A stretch of 64,000 nt of DNA from Molanna angustata (GCA_963576475.1 OY754972.1:16730506-16794505); one strand, 5' to 3'. Positions 47,755 through 60,989 are shown, numbered from the stretch's first letter. Program-made: numbers and translations. Notes: generated by a model not told the origin, from the letters alone.

Positions 47755-48510
47755 ATGCCCGGGATGGTTTCTGGATTTAAATTTTTTTCTTATTTTTCTT
47801 CTTCTTCGTGTATTTGGTCATTTTACCAATGAAAGCGGAATATCCTGGGAAACGAAGGTCCGACTGTCTCTCCATTTCTTCGCAGGTCTTCCAGGACGGT
47901 TCCTGGATTTAAACTTTTTTCTTCTTCTTCTTCATCGTGTATTTGGTCATTTTACCTATGAAGGTGGACTAACCTGGGAGAAGAAGTTCCAATTGTCCTT
48001 CCATCTCTTCGCAGGTTTCTGGATTTAAACTTTTTTCTTCTTCTTCTTCATGTATTTTTGGTCATTTTACCTATGAAGTTGGAGAATACTGGGAGAAGAA
48101 GGTCCAACTGTTCTTCCAACTCTTCGCAAGTCTTCCAAGACGGTTTTTGGATATAAACTTTTTTCTTCTTCATCGTGCATTTGGTCATTTTACCTGGACA
48201 TTTTAGGTGGACTATCCTGGGAGAAGAAGGTCCAATTTTCCTTCCATATCTTCGCAGGTATCTGGATTTAAACTTTTTTCTTCATCTTCTTCGTGTATTT
48301 AGTCATTTTACCTTTGAAGGTGGAGTATCCTGGGAAAAGAAGGTCCAATTTTCCTTCCATATCTTCGCAGGTATCTGGATTTAAACTTTTTTCTTCTTCT
48401 TCTTCGTGTATTTAGTCATTTTACCTTTGAAGGTGGAGTATCCTGGGAAAAGAAGGTCCTTTCATGTCTTCGCGGTTCTTCCAGGATGGTTTCTGGATTT
48501 AAACTTTTCT
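47755..48510. repeat. Minisatellite, unit about 105-140 bp, about 7 units
   Basis: The unit contains GGATTTAAACTTTTTTCTTC, GTGTATTTGGTCATTTTACC, TATCCTGGGAGAAGAAGGTC and CATCTCTTCGCAGG. Translated units (LDLNFF...VFGHFTYEGG) are open by periodicity, not by coding. Confidence 0.9.
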
Positions 48511-48680
48511 TAAGCGGCTGAAGGGACGGGATGTAATGAAGGGAAGGGATGCACTAAAGGGCCTGAAGGGATGGGAGGTATAAAAGGGCCTAAAGGGACG
48601 GGAGGTACTGAAGGGCCTGATTGGAAGGGACGTAATGATGGATTGAAGGGATGGGAGGTACTGAAGGGTCTGAAGCGACC
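48511..48680. repeat. Purine-rich GAAGGGA(C/T)GGGA repeat block
   Basis: GAAGGGACGGGA, GGGATGGGAGGTA and AAGGGCCTGA motifs repeat. G-runs could form quadruplexes (inference). Repeated at 51961-52130. Confidence 0.85.
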
Positions 48681-49807
48681 GTTCGTGGAGTCTAATTCTT
48701 TTTCTTCGTTTTCTTATTTTATGTAGAACTTTGGTGAATTTTATACAAAACTATTTCCTATGGATTAATCTTCTTCTTCTTTTATGTAGACCTTTTAGTC
48801 AGTTTTTATGCAATCTATTTCCAATAGTCTAATTCTTCTATTTTATGTATTTTTTCTTATTTTATGTAGACCATTGAAATAGTTTTTTATACAAACTATT
48901 TCTTATAGTCTTATACTTATTCTTCTCTTTTTTATTTAGACTTTTGGGTTAGTTTTAAGTCTAATAGTCTATTGTGCAGAAATATTATTAACAATATGCA
49001 CACTTGATGAAAATACATATGTAAAAACGAATGGGATGTGGGATGTGACGATGTAACCTGCACTAGAATATTTTCAATACTTTTGTTTAATCAAATTTAA
49101 ACCATTTATATCATCCTATTTTGAATAATTTTCAACACCTTCATATTTGATTTCGTTGACGATATTTAAATAATGGGGGTTGTGGCCATTACTGAACTCT
49201 TCACAACGTTTATATTCAAATTAAAAACTATTTATTATAGTTTAAGTCTTTTTCTTCTTCGTTAATGTAGACTTTTGTGTCAATTTTAAGTCTATCAGTC
49301 TAATTGTGCAAAAATATAATGCACACTTGATGAAAAAATATAAAAACGAATGGGATGTGACCAACACTAGATCTTTTCAGTACATTATTTAATCAAATTT
49401 AAACCACATTCCAACATCCAAAATTACTCAATTTTCAATAGGTATATATTACAATTTGTTTTCAATGATAATATTTAAAAATGGGGGTTGTGTACAACGT
49501 TGATAAACTGTCATATTTAAAACCATTTCGCGTAGTCCATGCGTGCAGAAATTGTATATTATACTTCATTCACACTTTATAGCAATATATAAAAAAGAAT
49601 GGGTTGTGGCCATCACTTGAACATTTTACAATGCTTAAACTCAATCAAATTTCAAACCACTTTTCATAGTCCGATATTGCAAAATAATTGGGTGACAATA
49701 TTATAAAAACGATTGCTTATTCCTTCACAGTTTTACATTCTTGGCCAACGGCGGGACATAAAGGCTAGTCTAAAGTAATAAAGCAGTCAAAATGTTAGTG
49801 TCTGTGT

Positions 49808-49844
<37 letters not shown>

Positions 49845-50774
49845 TCTCACGCCTTCTGAAAAACCAAGAGCATCTAAAAATCTAATTTATGTGCGAACGT
49901 GTACCAGTATACCTGATGCAGTGTCACGCTAAAAATAATGCGATAAAAATGCTGAATTTTAAAAATATTTCAATAATTATTTTTTTCATACAAAATTTTC
50001 CAAGTCGTATCTGTCAAAAAAGTGTACATTTTGCACGCAAATATCTGTTAGTTTAAAAGTTAGAAGTACGTATTTACACAAAAAAAATATATTTTCAAGT
50101 ATAACTTAGCTTTTAAGTGAAAAACATGTTGAATATTTTGTCTAATTATAATGTTTAACTTATTTTTAAAGTAAGCGTTTTGTACAAACGTACATATAAC
50201 CCCGCCATTTTAATATCTTTTCATACGATATTTAATTTTCCTACCGAATGAATATGTTCTAAAATAATATACCTTTGAAATAAATGTAATTATGAAATAA
50301 TAAAATGAAACACAAGACTTTATAGCAAGTTTTAAGACATATATTGTAAAAGTCTGTTAATTATTAGTAAAGATATAGGCATAATAAAATTGCATAATTT
50401 GTATATAATATTTGATAATTCGGACAATTGTTGATTTTCGTTTTTGTGGCTTCGAACAAACCAATGTAGGTACCTACATATTCAAAAAATGTATCCGAAC
50501 CATTTGATATTACTTACGTGTTCGAATTTACGGTTACTATGGTTACAGAAAGAATGTGATATTCAAATAATTTTATGAATCGAATTTATTTAGAACATTG
50601 TTGTAGGTAGGTACCTACCTAATACCATTTACTTACAAATCAACAATATACTGATTTCCTATCGGAAAATTATTTTATTTATTTATTTATGTATGTATGA
50701 ATGGATGCATGTATGCTACATATGTACGTGCTCCTAAACCGTTTGTCCGATTACAATGAAACTTTGGTGAATTG

Positions 50775-51960
50775 TCGAGCGTATGTCCGGGATGGTTCCT
50801 GATTTAAACTTTTTTCTTATTCTTCTTCTTCTTCGTGTATTTGGTCATTTTACCTATGAAGGGGGAATATCCTGGGAAAAGAAGGTCCGACTATCCCTCC
50901 ATCTCTTCGCAGGTCTTCCAGGACGGTTTGTGGATTTAAACTTTTTTCTTCTTCTTCATCGTGTATTTGGTCATTTTACATATGAAGGTAAAATGACCAA
51001 ATACACGATTCTGGGAGAAAAATTCTGGGATTCTGGGATATTCTGGGAGAAGTAGGTCCAATTTTCCTTCGATCTCTTCGCAGGTTTCTAGATTTAATCT
51101 TTTTTCTTCTTCTTCTTCATCGCGTATTTGGTCATTTTACATATGAAGTTGGAGTATTCTGGGAGAAAAAGGTCCAACTGTCCTTCCATCTCTTCACAGG
51201 TCTTCCAGGACGGGTTCTGCATATAAACTTTTTTCTTCTTTTTCTTCGTCGTGTATTTGGTCATCTTACCTATGAGGATGAACTATCCTGGGAGAAGAAG
51301 GTCTAATTTTCCTTCCAACTCTTCGCAGGTTTCTGGATTTAAACTTTCTTCTTCTTTTCTTCTTCTTCTTCGTCGTGTATTTGGTCATTTTACCTATGAA
51401 GTTGGAGTATCCTGAGAGAAGAAGGTCCAACTGTTCTTCCATCTCTTCGCAGGTTTCTAGATTTAAACATTTTTCTTCTTCTTCTTCATCGTGTATTTGG
51501 TCATTTTACCTATGAAGGTGGACTAACCTGGGAGAAGGAGGTCCAATTGTCCTTCCGTCTCTTCGCAGGATTCTGGATTTAAACTTTTTTCTTCTTCTTC
51601 TTCGTGTATTTTTGGTCATTTTACCTATGAAGTTGGAGAATCCTGGGAGAAGAAGGTCCAACTGTCCTTCCAACTCTTCGCAAGTCTTCCAAGACGGTTT
51701 TTGGATATAAACTCTTTTCTTCTTCTTCTTTTTCTTCTTCATCGTGCATTTGGTCATTTTACCTATGAAGGTGGACTATCCTGGGAGAAAAGGTCCAATT
51801 TTCCTTCCATATCTTCGCAGGTATCTGGATTTAAACTTTTTTCTTCTTCTTCTTCGTGTATTTAGTCATTTTACCTTTGAAGGTGGAGTATCCTGGGAAA
51901 AGAAGGTCCTTTCATCTCTTCGCGGTTCTTCCAGGATGGTTTCTGGATTTAAACTTTTCT
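50775..51960. repeat. Minisatellite, expanded version in Helitron copy 2
   Basis: Same unit as 47755-48510 but about 10 units. One place contains an inverted scrap (AAAATGACCAAATACACGAT, 50990-51009). Confidence 0.9.
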
Positions 51961-52284
51961 TAAGCGGCCGAAGGGACGGGATGTAATGAAGGGAAGGGAT
52001 GCACTAAAGGGCCTGAAGGGATGGGAGGTATAAAAGGGCCTGAAGGGACGGGAGGTACTGAAGGGCCTGATTGGAAGGGACGTAATGATGGATTGAAGGG
52101 ACGGGAGGTACTGAAGGGTCTGAAGCGACGGTTCATGGAGTCTTATTCTTTTTCTTCTTAATTTTATGTAGACTTAACAGTTTTTACACAAACTATTTCC
52201 TTTTCTTCTTTTTTTATTTTATGTAGAACTTTGGTGAATTTTATACAAAACTATTTCCTATGGATTAATCTTCTTCTTTTATGA

Positions 52285-54357
52285 CTAGTTGCATGTAACA
52301 CATGAGATCCAACTGTCGATAGCGATAGTATGTATAGTTGAAGAATATGTACCAAACTATAAACCCATAGATACAAATTATTGAATATTTTCAGATATTT
52401 TGTTTTCTATACAACATATGTAGGTATGTATGTCAAGATAGGATAGTATGGAAGAAGATCCTTTTTCCTACCCAGAATATGCAAATTGCATGATGGTATG
52501 TATGTATGTTTGGAGATGAAGTAACAAACTATTAAGTCTTCCAACTGTCGATTTGTTCAGGAGAACTTTGTTCTCTTAACATATCGACAATGTATCAAGC
52601 CAGAATACGCGAGAATTGTATGGAGAGGTCTACTTTTTTCATGGCTTTTCCAACTTTGAAGTCAAAAAACACCAACTTAGAGGCTTCGCAGCATATATGT
52701 TCCATACACGGATTTACTCAGAATTCGGAGTAGAACATTTCGTGTGTCTGTGTGTGTGTCTGTGTGTCTGTGTGTGTGTGTGTCTGTGTGTCCGTCCCCC
52801 CCTTATAACTTTTGATCCGCTCAATTTACAGAGCCTAAAATTTCAGAATATATAAACAGTTACAGGCCTACAAAACTTTTATACTCGGAATTTTGAATTT
52901 TTGTTTCAGTCAGGGGTTATCAACTTTTGAATTTTTATTTTATTTTTCCATATATCTCAGAAACCATAAACGCTAGAACGCTGAAAATTGGTACAAACAT
53001 AGACAAATACAAAACCTCAAACTAGTTTTTTCAAAAAAATTCCAGGGTTTCTCAAACATTTTTTATTAAGAAAAATATTTTTTTTATGATAAATTTATGA
53101 GTTTAACTGCCTATATTTCCAAAACTTTTACAATTATCGAAAAAAGCCGAAACACCCCAACTAGATAATTTAATTTTCTATAAAAAATATTAACATTGTA
53201 GTAGAAGATTTCAATTTTTTTTTTAACAATTTTTTTAAAAATTGAATTTAGTGACGACATCGCTTCATACATTTTGTATGGCAGTCGCCTATACACAATA
53301 TGTAAGAAGACTTAATAGTTTGATACTTCATCTCCAAACATACATACATACCATCATGCTATTTGCATATTCTGGGTAGGAAAAAGGATCTTCCTCCATA
53401 CTATCCTATCTTGACATACATACCTACATATGTTGTATAGAAAACAAAATATCTGAAAATATTCAATAATTTGTATCTATGGGTTTATAGTTTGGTACAT
53501 ATTCTTCAACTATACATACTATCGCTATCGACAGTTGGATCTCATGTGTTACATGCAACTAGTCTTACATATTGTGTATAGGCGACTGCCATACAAAATG
53601 TATGAAGCGATGTCGTCACTAAATTCAATTTTTAAAAAAATTGTTAAAAAAAAATTGAGATCTTCTACTACCATGTTAATATTTTTTATAGAAAATTAAA
53701 TTATCTAGTTGGGGTGTTTCGGCTTTTTTCGATAATTGTAAAAGTTTTGGAAATATAGGCAGTTAAACTCATAAATTTATCATAAAAAAAATATTTTTCT
53801 TAATAAAAAATGTTTGAGAAACCCTGGAATTTTTTTGAAAAAACTAATTTGAGATTTTGTATTTGTCTATGTTTGTACCAATTTTCAGCGTTCTACCGTT
53901 TATGGTTTCTGAGATATATGGAAAAATAAAATAAAAATTCAAAAGTTGATAACCCCTGACTGAAACAAAAATTCAAAATTCCGAGTATAAAAGTTTTGTA
54001 GGCCTGTAACTGTTTATATATTCTGAAATTTTAGGCTCTGTAAATTGAGCGGATCAAAAGTTATAAGGGGGGGACGGACACACAGACACACACACACACA
54101 GACACACAGACACACACACAGACACACACACAGACACACACACACACAGACACACGAAATGTTCTACTCCGAATTCTGAGTAAATCCGTGTATGGAACAT
54201 ATATGCTGCGAAGCCTCTAAGTTGGTGTTTTTTGACTTCAAAGTTGGAAAATCCATGAAAAAAGTAGACCTCTCCATACAATTCTCGCGTATTCTGGCTT
54301 GATACATTGTCGATATGTTAAGAGAACAAAGTTCTCCTGAACAAATCGACAGTTGGA
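52285..54357 (-). mobile_element. Outer Helentron-like element, minus orientation
   Basis: The left CTAG end (52285) and right GTTGGA end (54357) are both present. The element is split by an inner copy at 52540-53562, leaving 255 + 795 bases. It interrupts the Helitron at TTTTATGA/AGACC, which in Helitron copy 1 reads TTTTATGTAGACC. The right part has an (ACAG)/(CA) microsatellite at 54076-54155. Confidence 0.92.
52540..53562 (+). mobile_element. Inner Helentron-like element, plus orientation (1023 bp)
   Basis: Starts TCCAACTGTCGATTTG, then the hairpin AGAACTTTGTTCTC, the GT microsatellite (52741-52795), and ends CATGTGTTACATG CAA CTAG. The outer host reads AAGTCT before it and TCTTACAT after it. 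Intact copies read AAGTCTTCTTACAT (for example 15886-15899), so insertion was between two Ts with no duplication. Confidence 0.93.
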
Positions 54358-55350
54358 AGACCTTTTAGTCAGTTTTTATACAATCTATTTCCAATAGTCT
54401 AATTCTTCTATTTTATGTATTTTTTCTTATTTTATGTAGACCATTGGGATAGTTTTTTATACAAACTATTTCTTATAGTCTTATACTTATTCTTCTCTTT
54501 TTTATTTAGACTTTTGGGTTAGTTTTAAGTCTAATAGTCTATTGTGCAGAAATATTATTAACGATATGCACATGAAAATACATATGTAAAAACGAATGGG
54601 ATGTGGGATGTGACGATGTAACCTGCACTAGAATCTTTTCAATACTTTTGTTTAATCAAAATTAAACCATTTATATCATCCTATTTTGAATAATTTTCAA
54701 CACCTTCATGTTTGATTTCGTTGACGATATTTAAATAATGGGGGTTGTGGCCATTACTGAAATCTTCACAACGTTTATATTCAAATTAAAAACTATTTAC
54801 TATAGTTTAAGTCTTTTTCTTCTTCGTTAATGTAGACTTTTGTGTCAATTTTAAGTATATCAGTCTAATTGTGCAAAAATATAATGCACACTTGATGAAA
54901 AAATATAAAAACGAATGGGATGTGACCAACACTAGATCTTTGCAGTACATTATTTAATCAAATTTTAACCACATTCTAACATCCAAAATTACTAAATTTT
55001 CAATAGGTACATATTACAATTTGTTTTCGATGATAATATTTAAAAATGGGGGTTGTGGCCAAACCAATCTCTTTACAACGTTGATAAACAGTCATATTTA
55101 AAACCATTTCGCGTAGTCCATGCGTCCAGAAATTGTATATTATACTTCATTCACACTTTATAGCAATATATAAAAAAAGAATGGGTTGTGGCCATCACTT
55201 GAACATTTTACAATGCTTAAACTCAATCAAATTTCAAACCACTTTTCATAGTCCGATATTGCAAAATAATTGGGTGACAATATTTTAAAAACGATTGCTT
55301 ATTCCTTCACAATTTTACATTCTTGGCCAACGGCGGGACATAAAGGCTAG

Positions 55351-55680
55351 TAATAAATAAATAAAATATATAAAATAAATAAAATAAATAAAATAAATAA
55401 AATAAATAAAATAAATAAAATAAATAAAATAAATAAAATAAATAAAATAAATAAAATAAATAAAATAAATAAAATAAATAAAATAAATAAAATAAATAAA
55501 ATAAATAAAATAAATAAAATAAATAAAATAAATAAAATAAATAAAATAAATAAAATAAATAAAATAAATAAAATAAATAAAATAAATAAAATAAATAAAA
55601 TAAATAAAATAAATAAAATAAATAAAATAAATAAAATAAATAAAATAAATAAAATGAATATGATAAATAAAATAAATAAA
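55351..55680. repeat. Array of 9-bp unit (ATAAATAAA)
   Basis: About 35 units of AAATAAATA, nearly perfect. The 149-codon minus frame (YLF repeat) is an artefact. Confidence 0.97.
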
Positions 55681-56397
55681 AAAAATATATATATAAAAAT
55701 AAAAATAAGTAAATATGGGGCAATATGATTAATCTAGCCATCTTAATTTTGGTCACCCATTGTTCCTTCTTCCATTTGCTCTACACCACATGGTTTCTGC
55801 AGTGTAGATGATCAATGCGACATTGACATAAACGATTACAAAAGAATAGGTTAGAACAATAGAGGTTATGTGGTCGGACAGCATAAAAAGACGTTCAGAA
55901 TCGCAAGGGGGCTCAAGAGCAAACAAGGGGTGCGCTATAATCGGATCTCATACTATTATAAAAGTTGCCTCGGGCCGGTACTGGTCTGAAACGCAATAAA
56001 TAGCATTAGGTATGTAGTTGCGTTTAGTATGTAACGTAACGATGATCCGTGCTTTAATGTGAGCCATAAAGTTGCAAGTAACCCAAGGAAGTATGAGAAG
56101 GCTATCGAAACTAAACTCCGTGTCGTGTCATGGCCTATAGACGAAACCTACATATTATTCTATCCATCTAGAATTGATTGTCATACGCAGACTGAATGCA
56201 AATTGATATTACTATGCTTGCTTCACGAGATAACTAGCACATCGTATTTTACTTATATTTCAATTAACTATTTTCTTATTTGTGCTAAAACGCTTGGCGA
56301 TATATTGTAATGAATTTTGCTACCCACATCAAAACTGAATAATCTGGAAGATATAGCTCGTCATAAGCTCGACAACCTAAGCTGAATACAGCAGTCT

Positions 56398-56585
56398 CTA
56401 CCTTTCCTGCCTTTCTGATGCTATTGTTTTCATGTTTCTGGTTTGCAGAATGGATACATCAGCGCTGACAGAGTCCATCCATCGCAGTCGGGGACTTCCT
56501 GATTTTCTTCATCCATGCGGTGTGGGGATTGTGAGGCGTTTTACTGGGTTGTCACCGTTCATTCTGATTATGTGACCAGCCCATC
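56398..56585 (-). mobile_element. LINE C-terminal fragment
   Basis: Minus-strand reading: WAGHIIRMNGDNPVKRLTIP, a stop, RKSGSPRLRWMDSVSADVSI and RNMKTIASERQER before the stop at 56398. The order WxGHxxRM...GxPRLRWxD is typical of RTE-like C-termini. Confidence 0.75.
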
Positions 56586-56599
56586 ACACTGGGCTCTCC

Positions 56600-58276
56600 A
56601 TATATAGAGAAAGAAAGATCTAACCGTTACATCCAGATTAATATGGAACAGCAGCTCGTCATCAATCAATCAATTACAGTCAATATGGATCGTGATCATT
56701 GATTTTTGATCCCGGATCGTGATCCAGCTTGACTGTGTACGGGCTGCCTATATGAAATTATTACAAAAAATAAGTTAAATCATCAGTTGAATTTGACGAG
56801 AAAATAGCCGTTGGGGAAATCCTAAAAAACACCATGAAAATTGTCACTCAATAAAAATAAGTCTTCTGCCTATAGGTACAGACTAAACTATGAATACCTA
56901 ACATATACTTCACACTGATATTATTCCAGTCTTGATTAATTATTGTTATATTTTTTTCTATAAAATATACTCAGATTATTTTCAAAAATCTACTAAAATA
57001 ATTTTAAATCATCAATACAGTGTATAAAACAAAGTTTTATACCATTGAATATATACTACGTAATAGGTACATAAAAATCAATTTTACTAACTATGAATTT
57101 TCGGTGAGAAATATTTTATTGCTATTAATAGAAACTTATTACTAATACGTGGAAAAACAATTAAATTACTTCCAAACCACAAATACTAACAAACTACAAA
57201 ATTCTCCGACTCAAAACATCTATTTGATTAAACCCTGATAAACTAAAGAGATTAATGAGTTGTTTGTTTTCTTCTGTTTATTACATCACTCACAGAGTGC
57301 GTATCGTGATTACAGGAAAGGCGTGAAATGGAGTGTAGTAAAAGACGTAATCAGCTAATGAGATAAATCATAAATAAAATATAGGTCAGTGTGCCAGGAC
57401 ATATCCTTGTTCCAACTAAGATACTTCTTTCTCTCAGTACCTATGAAGATCTTATCACATCTCAGTTGGTTTCCAGTTTTGAACGACTTTTGCATAACAA
57501 GTTCATCCTTGTTTAGTTGTAGGTATTTTTTCTACGCAATTCAATGTTTGAATCCGTCACTTCTTGATAGAATGCAACTATGGTAAAAAATATTATATAT
57601 TTTATAAAAAATAGACATAATTTACTGACTGATTTGTAAATTATATTCACTTCGTTTTGATTAGCAATAATTCTGAAGTTATTTTTTTTTCTTTCTTTTG
57701 TTATAAATGTCTCCTTTACTTTTGTATCTTGTGATTATGTTTTTTGAATATGTGTTGTAATAAAAAAAAATATATGTCTCGACTTCGAAAAGAGATTTAA
57801 TCGTGTTTTAAAGTGAGTCATATTTCACAAAACATACAAACTAAATAAAATTAAGTACATAAATCTTAATCTAGTTATCATATTAAAAACCTTCGTTATA
57901 TTTACATTAATATAGCAACTTGTAAAAAATTGACAACCCAAGCAAAAATTTAAAAAAAAACTCAAAAGCTCAATAATCCTAACGAACAAAATAAAACAAA
58001 ATAAAAATTCACATCATGTTACTTAAGATATTCTATATAATTGTTTTTTTAGCTTATTTTTCAAATTGCATAGTAAATCATTTTCTTTAATATTTTTATA
58101 AAAGTTTAATACTTTTTACTACTATAAAATTATTAATATCACAATTTAATTCAATTCAATTTTTTTATTTTCTTTGCAGTATATATTTTGGAATACTTCT
58201 TGGGCAAATACATAATTGGTAATGTGTCAAATATTAATTTAACAAGCACCCAATAATATGTTCCTATATTCTAGAG
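56600..58276. other. No gene seen
   Basis: AT-rich. Frames are short and unrecognisable. Confidence 0.5.
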
Positions 58277-58486
58277 ATGCCACATGATACATATAAATCT
58301 TTTTTACAAATCCAGACTGATAATGCAGTGAAAAACTTTGAACCGAGCCAAGAACTTTTGGCTCAAGAGTCACATGCCTTACAGTCGACAAATCCTACTT
58401 TCCATTCATTCGATCGTAAAGAGGAAGAGTTCTCTACTGACATCAGGATATCAGTAGAGAATTTTAGATTGAAAGAAATATTGTGA
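58277..58486 (+). other. Unassigned 69-codon open frame
   Basis: MPHDTYKSFLQIQTDN... and FHSFDRKEEEFSTDIRIS look like ordinary protein composition, not low complexity. A TTCTAG acceptor-like site lies just before the start. It abuts a LINE tail at 58487. Could be an exon, a transposon scrap or chance. Confidence 0.25.
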
Positions 58487-58740
58487 TTAGAATGAACGCG
58501 TGACAAAGGAAGTCAACAAGGCGGTAAAGAGTGGAATGTGATGTAGGAGCCGACCGAGAAAGAGTGTGCATGATCATATGATTGAGATTTTGAAAGATGG
58601 GAAAATGCGTAGTCAGACTAATGGAAGAACATGTATGAAAATGAGTCAAAAAATGTATGTCAGGATTGAAGATAACGGCGTTCAGTTTTCTCTACCAACC
58701 CAAAATAGGGAAAAGTCGAGATGGTATGTATATGTGTATT
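58487..58740 (+). mobile_element. RTE-like LINE C-terminal end
   Basis: NERVTKEVNKAVKSGM, stop, SRPRKSVHDHMIEILKDGKM, RTCMKMSQKMYVRIEDNGVQ, FSLPTQNREKSRW. This is the tail whose DNA recurs at 8940-9150, 17846-17945, 39715-39780 and 60846-60940. Frame breaks present. Confidence 0.75.
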
Positions 58741-59619
58741 TATTTATTCAGTTTATGTAATATTTCATACTTTCTCATATAATATTTTCTAATGAATATA
58801 CAAGTTCAAAAAGGCAATTGATAGATGGCTTTATATTCTTACTAAAGCAACAAAAGCAACGAGAATCATCACTTTTTTTTAAATAATATATAGTCCTTTT
58901 CACAAAAGTAAGAAAAATAATACGACTTCAATAAACAGATGATCATTTCAATGAGGAATAGAAGGAGAGAATCAAGGACGCAGAAAGAAAATCGTTTGAC
59001 AAATAAAATATCTCTAGTCTTTTCTTGAATACTTCTACATTAGGATTGATTTCATGATACCAATAAATGTTTTTTTTTCCGAGTCAGTCTGATATAAAAC
59101 ATAGGTACATTTTTATCGTAGTTTCATTTCAAAGGATAATTGACCTTTGCAAAACTGTCCTAGTGTGAACTGCGTAAAGGATCTATTTTTAGTCATCGTT
59201 TGAACTGCGATACTTGAAGACAAAACAATAAATATAATGTATGTAAATTCAATTTCTTCTTTACAACTGATGCCTTTTTGTTTACAAAAAAGTTAACTCA
59301 ACATCACATTACCATAATTGAATACTTGGAATTGCGTGAGTTGTTTCGTTGCCAACACTATTAGGATACTTGGAGAATATTAGCATGAAAATAATCTGAA
59401 GTCACACTTCTTATACTTAATTCAGTGGTTTTCTTTTATGTGTTCTTATACCCATTCTATCACTCTATAATTCTTCACATACATTATGTTAAGTATTCTC
59501 ATCGTTGGTATTTTTTTAAATTATACTCATTTTTCTTCTTTCTGTGTCATTTTACCTGATTTATATACTATTTTAAGCGACTTGAAAAACATGGAGGTTA
59601 TCAATTCGACGTGAATTTC
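58741..59619. other. No gene seen
   Basis: AT-rich spacer. Confidence 0.5.
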
Positions 59620-60205
59620 AGTACTCCTCATTAACCCAAAGGGATATAGTGGGGAGTAATGATTTCGCAATTTTCAAGGCTATTTTTTTTTGCAGATTAT
59701 CAACTAGTATCATGCTGAGATTGTATTCTGAAAGTTTCATCACAATGTTTCTATGCGTGTGCTATGTGCTGTGTGCAGTGTGCTATGTACGGCGTGTTCA
59801 TTTTACTTTATCGATTATAGACTAAAGTACTCATTCGATTCTATTCAAATTTTGCAAATACATATGTACCTATATCTAATACTCGATTAGATCCCATTAG
59901 ATTTTGAACGATTTATGAATAGTGCTTCTCATTTTTTTTAACTGTCAAATATTTCTAAGTGACCCCAAGCTCAGGAAAATTAAAATTTGAAATTTTTTTT
60001 TCAAATTCGTAAAAAGGCACATCACTTACATAAAATGGCATTGACGAGTTATCAAGTTTTCATAATAAAATATTTAAATAAAAAATAATTTAACAAACTC
60101 ATTTCATGAAAATGCTGAAAATTTTCTACACAAAATTTGAATACTTTATAGAATGACTTGTAAGTGAGGAGTTTAGCGTTGGCCACAACCCACTCGTTTT
60201 TTATA
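59620..60205 (+). repeat. Dispersed hairpin-ended repeat, family F
   Basis: TACTCCTCATTAACCCAAAG and AAGGGATATAGTGGGGAG hairpin, GTGTGCTATGTGCTGTGTGC, TACGGCGTGTTCATTTTACT, and the end GTAAGTGAGGAG...GCGTTGGCCACAACCCACTC. Close to the copy at 33310-33870. Confidence 0.8.
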
Positions 60206-60845
60206 TATGTTCAGCGATTACTTTTTATTACGTTGTCATATTTCGATGATTATTTTTTTTCATTAGAAAGGGGATATCTTCCGATTGGTCCCATTTCACA
60301 AATCATCACTTCAGCGTTAGTAATTCTTTATCATACTATAATAATTCCCTTTAAATAGGAAAAAGATGGTTCAGAGGTGATCCACATATCATTTTCGAGT
60401 TCTGATGATAGGACTACACAATGTGAAAAATCATCGAACTCTTCAATTAGCGTAACGCATTGCCGATTAGAATAAGAAATATTTTAAAGTCTGACGAAAC
60501 GAAAATAGTAGGTAACTATAAAAAGTACTCTGAAACATCTGTATCTTAAATCGACTTTAATTTATTATTGTTGATTGATTATAGGTATAATGTATATTAT
60601 TTGTAAGGTTTATTAATTTCTTTTCAAATTTTTGTTTAGTCTCTGTTTCTTTAGTATTTGACATAAGTTTAGTGATTATGTGAAAGAGAGAATCTGCTCT
60701 GCCAAAAAACTGCCTTGCAGTTTGGTGGGAAAATAAACTAATATTATTTTTTATTAAAAAATAAATATATTAAAGCAAAGACTTCTGCAATTTATATAAT
60801 ACGTATTACTGTATAGGCGAAATGTATGAAAGTTAATATTACTAC
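60206..60845. other. No gene seen
   Basis: AT-rich spacer. Confidence 0.5.
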
Positions 60846-60940
60846 ATACAAACATGCCATCACGCCATGTCCATTATGGGGGTAGGCAGAGAGAACCGAA
60901 CGCCGCATTTAATCTATATTGACACGCATTCATTTTGAAG
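60846..60940 (-). mobile_element. RTE-like LINE tail
   Basis: Inverse of the 39715-39780 tail: CATCACGCCATGTCC, GGGGGTAGGCAGAGAGAACC, GAACGCCGCATT. Confidence 0.6.
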
Positions 60941-60989
60941 TCATTTTGTTTATATAAAATATTATAATGTATTATTTATATGTAATATA

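Larger units (their letters stand above)
46768..49768 (+). mobile_element. Helitron, first tandem copy (3001 bp)
   Basis: Starts TCTAAAGTAATAAAGCA, with host A at 46767, and ends GGCGGGACATAAAGGCTAG, so TC...CTAG as in Helitrons. GT-rich sequence and CTCACGCCTTC follow the 5' end. An internal phrase (CTAAACCGTTTGTCCGATTA, then AATGAAACTTTGG) is typical of lepidopteran Helitrons. No Rep/helicase frame, so non-autonomous. It carries a minisatellite and a G-rich block. The next copy follows without spacing. Confidence 0.8.
49769..55350 (+). mobile_element. Helitron, second tandem copy, interrupted
   Basis: TC at 49769 directly follows CTAG of copy 1; it ends CTAG at 55350 with host T at 55351. 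Near-identical to copy 1 over most of its length once the nested 52285-54357 insertion is removed (about 3.5 kb remain). The size difference comes mainly from a longer minisatellite. The A/T flanks of the pair as a whole fit one Helitron target site. Confidence 0.8.

Noticed and set aside
47744..51986. Frames with LDLNFF...FGHFTYEGG repeats
   Set aside because: Minisatellite units; frames shift between units and no start or domain is conserved.
55307..55756. 149-codon minus-strand frame (YLFYLF)
   Set aside because: It is a 9-bp tandem repeat; open only because the unit lacks stops.
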